Source: CAG-873 sp910578365
Lineage (GTDB): Bacteria > Bacteroidota > Bacteroidia > Bacteroidales > Muribaculaceae
Direction of reading: 5' to 3'
Assembly (NCBI GenBank): GCA_951635545.1
Contig: OX620685.1
Span: 1,922,001 to 1,986,000, forward strand
Length of the DNA: 64,000 bases
Shown here: positions 61,219 to 64,000 of the stretch, in pieces
Numbering within the stretch: the first letter of the stretch is position 1
Layout of the letters: each line of letters begins with the position of its first letter
Translations under genes and position numbers: made by a program
Notes under the pieces: generated by a model
What the model was told of the DNA's origin: nothing
The model's database searches: none
What the model saw: the letters and a program-made list of their open reading frames with translations, nothing else

Positions 61219-62568
61219 TTATTTCAGACCGTATGTCGGGTCGATTTTGCGATCGATGAAGTATGTCACAATCAGTGTGGCGGCGCAGCAGGCAATAACC
61301 ATCCAGAAGAACATTGCGTAGCCGAGCACTTCCTGCAGGAAGCCGGCCACCATGCCCGGCAACATCATGCTCATGGCCATGAAGGCTGTGCAGATGGCGT
61401 AGTGCGAGGTGGTGAACTCTCCTTCCGAGAAGTACATCATGTACAGCATATAGGCTGTGAAACCAAAGCCGTAGCCGAACTGCTCGATAGCCACTGCGGT
61501 GCTGATGTACCACAGATTGTCGGGCTGCACTTCGGCCAGATAGCAGAAGGTGAGGCAGGGCAGAGTCATGCATGCTGCCATTACCCACAGCGACTTGCGC
61601 AGGCCTACCTTGGAGGCGTACACGCCGCCGATGATGCCGCCTATGGTTAAGAACAGTACGCCTATGGTACCGTAGACTATGCCAACGTTCTCGGTCGAGA
61701 GGCCCAGACCGCCTACTTCTTTCGCCGCTACCAGGAAGGGGGTACACATCTTAATCAGAAACGCCTCCGGCAGGCGGTAAAGCAGCATGAATGCTATGGC
61801 CAGCCACAGCCCTTTCTTGGTGAAGAATGTGGCGAATGAGTTGGCGAACTCGCGGAATATGGCTCCGGCACCGGCCGTGCGATGGTTGGCATCGAGGCGT
61901 GAGTGGTCGGTCGCGGGGCGCGGTACTATAAATGTGTGGTATAAAGTCACCAGGCTGAAAATCAGTGCTGTGACACCGAGCGTGAGCTGCCACGACGCCG
62001 GTATGTTGCCGGCCTCTATGCCCAGGAAGCCCAGGCCGTGGGTTTCGGTATAGCCGGCGATATACACCAGCACACCTTGGCCGAAAATCGACGACAGACG
62101 GTAGAACGTTGAGCGTATGCCTACAAAGGCCGCCTGGTTTTTGGTCGACAGGGCCAACATATAAAAACCGTCGGCGGCTATGTCGTGAGTGGCCGATGCG
62201 AACGCGGTGATGGCGAACAGTATAAGTGTGACGCCGAAGAGGCCTATGGGAGTGTTGCCCGAAGCAATCTCGGCGGCCGACGGGTGAGGTATACACAGTG
62301 TGAGCATGATGAATGCCAGCGACATAAGCAGTTGCATGGCGATAATCCACCAACGCTTGGTGCGTATGATGTCGACAAACGGACTCCAGAACGGCTTAAT
62401 CATCCATGGCAGATACAGCAGGCTGGTGAAAAGGGCCATCTGGCCGTTGGGCACACCCATCTTGGCTAACATCAGCACCGATATGTTGTTGACTATGAAG
62501 TAGGGTATGCCTTCGGCGAAGTACAGCGTCGGAACCCATAGCCAAGGATTACGTGTGGTTACTTTCAT
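61219..62568 (-). CDS. ampG: AmpG-like MFS muropeptide permease
   Basis: 449 residues with about 12 membrane segments. The start NPWLWVPTLYFAEGIPYFIVNNISVLMLAKMGVPNGQMALFTSLLYLPWMIKPFW is the conserved AmpG N-terminus; a later block is DIAADGFYMLALSTKNQAAFVGIRSTFYRLS. AmpG carries GlcNAc-anhydroMurNAc peptides into the cytoplasm; substrate range of the Bacteroidetes proteins is less certain. It overlaps the SpoIID gene by 4 bp. Confidence 0.88.
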   Translation of the reverse strand: MKVTTRNPWLWVPTLYFAEGIPYFIVNNISVLMLAKMGVPNGQMALFTSLLYLPWMIKPFWSPFVDIIRTKRWWIIAMQLLMSLAFIMLTLCIPHPSAAEIASGNTPIGLFGVTLILFAITAFASATHDIAADGFYMLALSTKNQAAFVGIRSTFYRLSSIFGQGVLVYIAGYTETHGLGFLGIEAGNIPASWQLTLGVTALIFSLVTLYHTFIVPRPATDHSRLDANHRTAGAGAIFREFANSFATFFTKKGLWLAIAFMLLYRLPEAFLIKMCTPFLVAAKEVGGLGLSTENVGIVYGTIGVLFLTIGGIIGGVYASKVGLRKSLWVMAACMTLPCLTFCYLAEVQPDNLWYISTAVAIEQFGYGFGFTAYMLYMMYFSEGEFTTSHYAICTAFMAMSMMLPGMVAGFLQEVLGYAMFFWMVIACCAATLIVTYFIDRKIDPTYGLK

Positions 62569-63869
62569 TTTCGGACTTTTAACATAGTGTTGATAATTTC
62601 CGCACCCGGGAAGTAGTGCGAAAGAATTTGGCGGTAGTCATAACCGAGAGCACCCATCACCGCGGCGCCAATCTGGCACAGGCCTACGCCGTGACCCCAT
62701 CCGGCTCCACGGAGTTCGAACGCCGCCGGCACGCCGTCGGCTGTTGTGGCGCTGTCGGGATGCACTGTAAACGCGCTGCTGTACAGGTGGCTGGGCGAGA
62801 GTGTACGGCGTATTTCCAGTTCTTTGCCAATTACTTTGGTGCGCTTTGTGCCTACGATGCGCAGACGAACTATACGGCCCGAGGTGCCGCGCTCCAAAGG
62901 CTCCAGAGCAATAATCCGGCCATAGTCCACGCCGCTGCGGTGCAGAATCAGGGCTGCGAGTTCATCCTGGCTGTATTTTACACTCCAGCGGTAGAAGTCG
63001 GAGGTTTCCTGATCGTAGCCGTTGAGTACCTGGCCGAGAATATGAGGGTCGCGGGTGTTGCAGAAAGCATCGTGTTCCGATTCAATCCACTCGGCGGCTG
63101 CCTTGTGGTTCCGCAGGTCGGGGAAGTCGAGGGGGTTTCGGCTGTCGCGGCGTACGGTCAGATAATTGTAGTGTCGCGGCTGCCAGCAGTTTTCAAATTC
63201 TTCGAACACGCCTCCGCAGCATTTTGAGAAGCGGGCGTCGCAGAGTTCGCCTTCGTACATCAGCACCTGCCCGGCAGTTTCGTCCACGGCACGGTCCACG
63301 GTAGGAGTAGTCTGCCGTGTGATTCCCTGGTAACGTTGGCAGTGGTCGTCGGCGCAGACATCGAACAGCTTGTGGCTGCTGTGGTCGTACCAGCGCAGCA
63401 GTTCGCTGTCTGTATCGGTCTGCACAGTCTGTATGGGCTCGCTGTCGGCGGCATGCTGAATTTGTGCCAGCAGCCAGCTGCGCGAGATTACGGCGTGCGC
63501 TTTCAGCAGCGGCAGTGAGGCGGTGGCGCTCATTTCCGACGAAATTACGCTGCGCAGATACTCCTCGATGTCGATTTCGTTGATAAGCGTAGGCATACCC
63601 TGTTCGTTGAGCAGCACTATGCAGTCGCCGCGGAATGTCTGGTCCTCGAGGCGTTGCCAGTGGAAGTCTACGCCAATGGTAACGTCGCGGACGGTAAACG
63701 AGTCGGTCGCGGTGGCGGCGCGGAATTCGGCTTTCTCCACCGCATGGCCGTCGAGCAGAAGTCTACCGTCGGCATCGATGCCGAAGCGGGCGTTTTCGCG
63801 GCCGTATGAGCCGTCGAAAGTCACGCTTATTTCGGGAGCGGACAGTATGCCTACTTTAACTTTTTTCAT
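62565..63869 (-). CDS. SpoIID/LytB-domain protein
   Basis: 434 residues. The SpoIID signature is split: NEIDIEEYLRSVISSEMSATASLPLLKAHAVISRSWLLAQ in the middle and GAGWGHGVGLCQIGAAVMGALGYDYRQILSHYFPGAE at the end. SpoIID is a lytic transglycosylase acting on denuded glycan; LytB relatives enhance amidases. No signal peptide is visible (MKKVKVGILSAPEI), an oddity for an enzyme of peptidoglycan, so an intracellular role on imported muropeptides is possible. It overlaps the flanking genes by 4 bp on both sides. Confidence 0.88.
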   Translation of the reverse strand: MKKVKVGILSAPEISVTFDGSYGRENARFGIDADGRLLLDGHAVEKAEFRAATATDSFTVRDVTIGVDFHWQRLEDQTFRGDCIVLLNEQGMPTLINEIDIEEYLRSVISSEMSATASLPLLKAHAVISRSWLLAQIQHAADSEPIQTVQTDTDSELLRWYDHSSHKLFDVCADDHCQRYQGITRQTTPTVDRAVDETAGQVLMYEGELCDARFSKCCGGVFEEFENCWQPRHYNYLTVRRDSRNPLDFPDLRNHKAAAEWIESEHDAFCNTRDPHILGQVLNGYDQETSDFYRWSVKYSQDELAALILHRSGVDYGRIIALEPLERGTSGRIVRLRIVGTKRTKVIGKELEIRRTLSPSHLYSSAFTVHPDSATTADGVPAAFELRGAGWGHGVGLCQIGAAVMGALGYDYRQILSHYFPGAEIINTMLKVRK

Positions 63870-64000
63870 ATGCGGTCGATTACGTTGATTATGTCAGCTT
63901 CGCTGTAGCAACATTCGCTGTATATCTTTCGGATGTCGTCGGCTGTTATGGCATCGAAATCTTCCTTGCGCGGAGTAATGAACACACCGCCGAGGTCGAC
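63866..64000 (-). CDS. C-terminal end of first operon gene, probably DUF4922 (partial)
   Basis: 45 codons read in from the right window edge, ending VDLGGVFITPRKEDFDAITADDIRKIYSECC ... NVIDRI. The PRKEDF-x-x-I-T-x-x-DI block recalls the C-terminus of DUF4922 proteins, which commonly precede SpoIID/LytB genes in Bacteroidales. The stop overlaps the next start (ATGA). The rest lies outside the window. Confidence 0.55.
   Translation of the reverse strand, partial: VDLGGVFITPRKEDFDAITADDIRKIYSECCYSEADIINVIDRI

Overview
The window looks like the chromosome of a gut Bacteroidales bacterium, most likely close to Muribaculaceae. This is an inference from gene content: SusC/SusD-type lipoproteins, a DUF6377 regulator, Mfa/FimA-type fimbrial proteins, secretion-system (T9SS/Por) C-terminal domains, DUF4919 and DUF721 proteins. 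It is supported by repeated promoters of the Bacteroidetes form TTTG-N20-TAnnTTTG and by weak Shine-Dalgarno signals.

Layout. 1-5500 is an IS-rich edge: a transposase cut by the window, a DUF6377 regulator, an AT-rich orphan gene, an IS4-family transposase and an intact IS110 element. 5499-13894 is a beta-glucan-type polysaccharide utilisation locus: the 3' end of susC, susD, a GH30 lipoprotein, a surface glycan-binding lipoprotein with a duplicated domain, and a GH3 beta-glucosidase. Its susC has lost its 5' end at the IS110 junction. 14198-17057 is a fimbrial operon (DUF3575, DUF5119, fimbrillin). 17143-22339 is IS-scarred: an intact IS982, an N-terminally deleted M16 protease, an ISAs1-type element and a C-terminally deleted TonB receptor. 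22502-32759 holds a secreted beta-propeller-like protein, then recX, prmC and obg, then four nonulosonic (legionaminic-type) acid genes, a lipocalin-like lipoprotein and a Wzi capsule protein. An ISAs1 copy (32822-34050) sits between two near-identical mirrored promoters. 34173-44024 is housekeeping: DUF4919, an MsbA-like ABC exporter, recF, a DciA-like DUF721 gene, a GH25 lysozyme, pyruvate:ferredoxin oxidoreductase and an amino-acid permease. 44124-48757 is accessory: a possibly phage-derived gene pair, a T9SS-sorted protein gene split by a second, inverted IS110 copy, and two IS remnants fused to each other. 48882-52372 holds three tRNAs, a cardiolipin synthase, rpsF-rpsR-rplI and a 57-codon gene. 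52743-53333 is an ECF sigma factor. 53612-64000 is a long minus-strand operon for peptidoglycan (MurNAc) salvage.

How the genes work together. The salvage operon covers exo-muramidase NamZ, an AmpG-like permease, a MurT/NagX-like membrane protein, a MurK-like kinase and the MurQ etherase. It also carries a FAD/Fe-S 2-hydroxyacid dehydrogenase that could oxidise the D-lactate MurQ releases. The two identical IS110 copies carry a candidate bridge RNA upstream of the recombinase, and its predicted guide loops match the element's ends and the shared target. Several ISs show leader structures that look built to block read-through into the transposase. All assignments were made by reading the sequence, without database searches.
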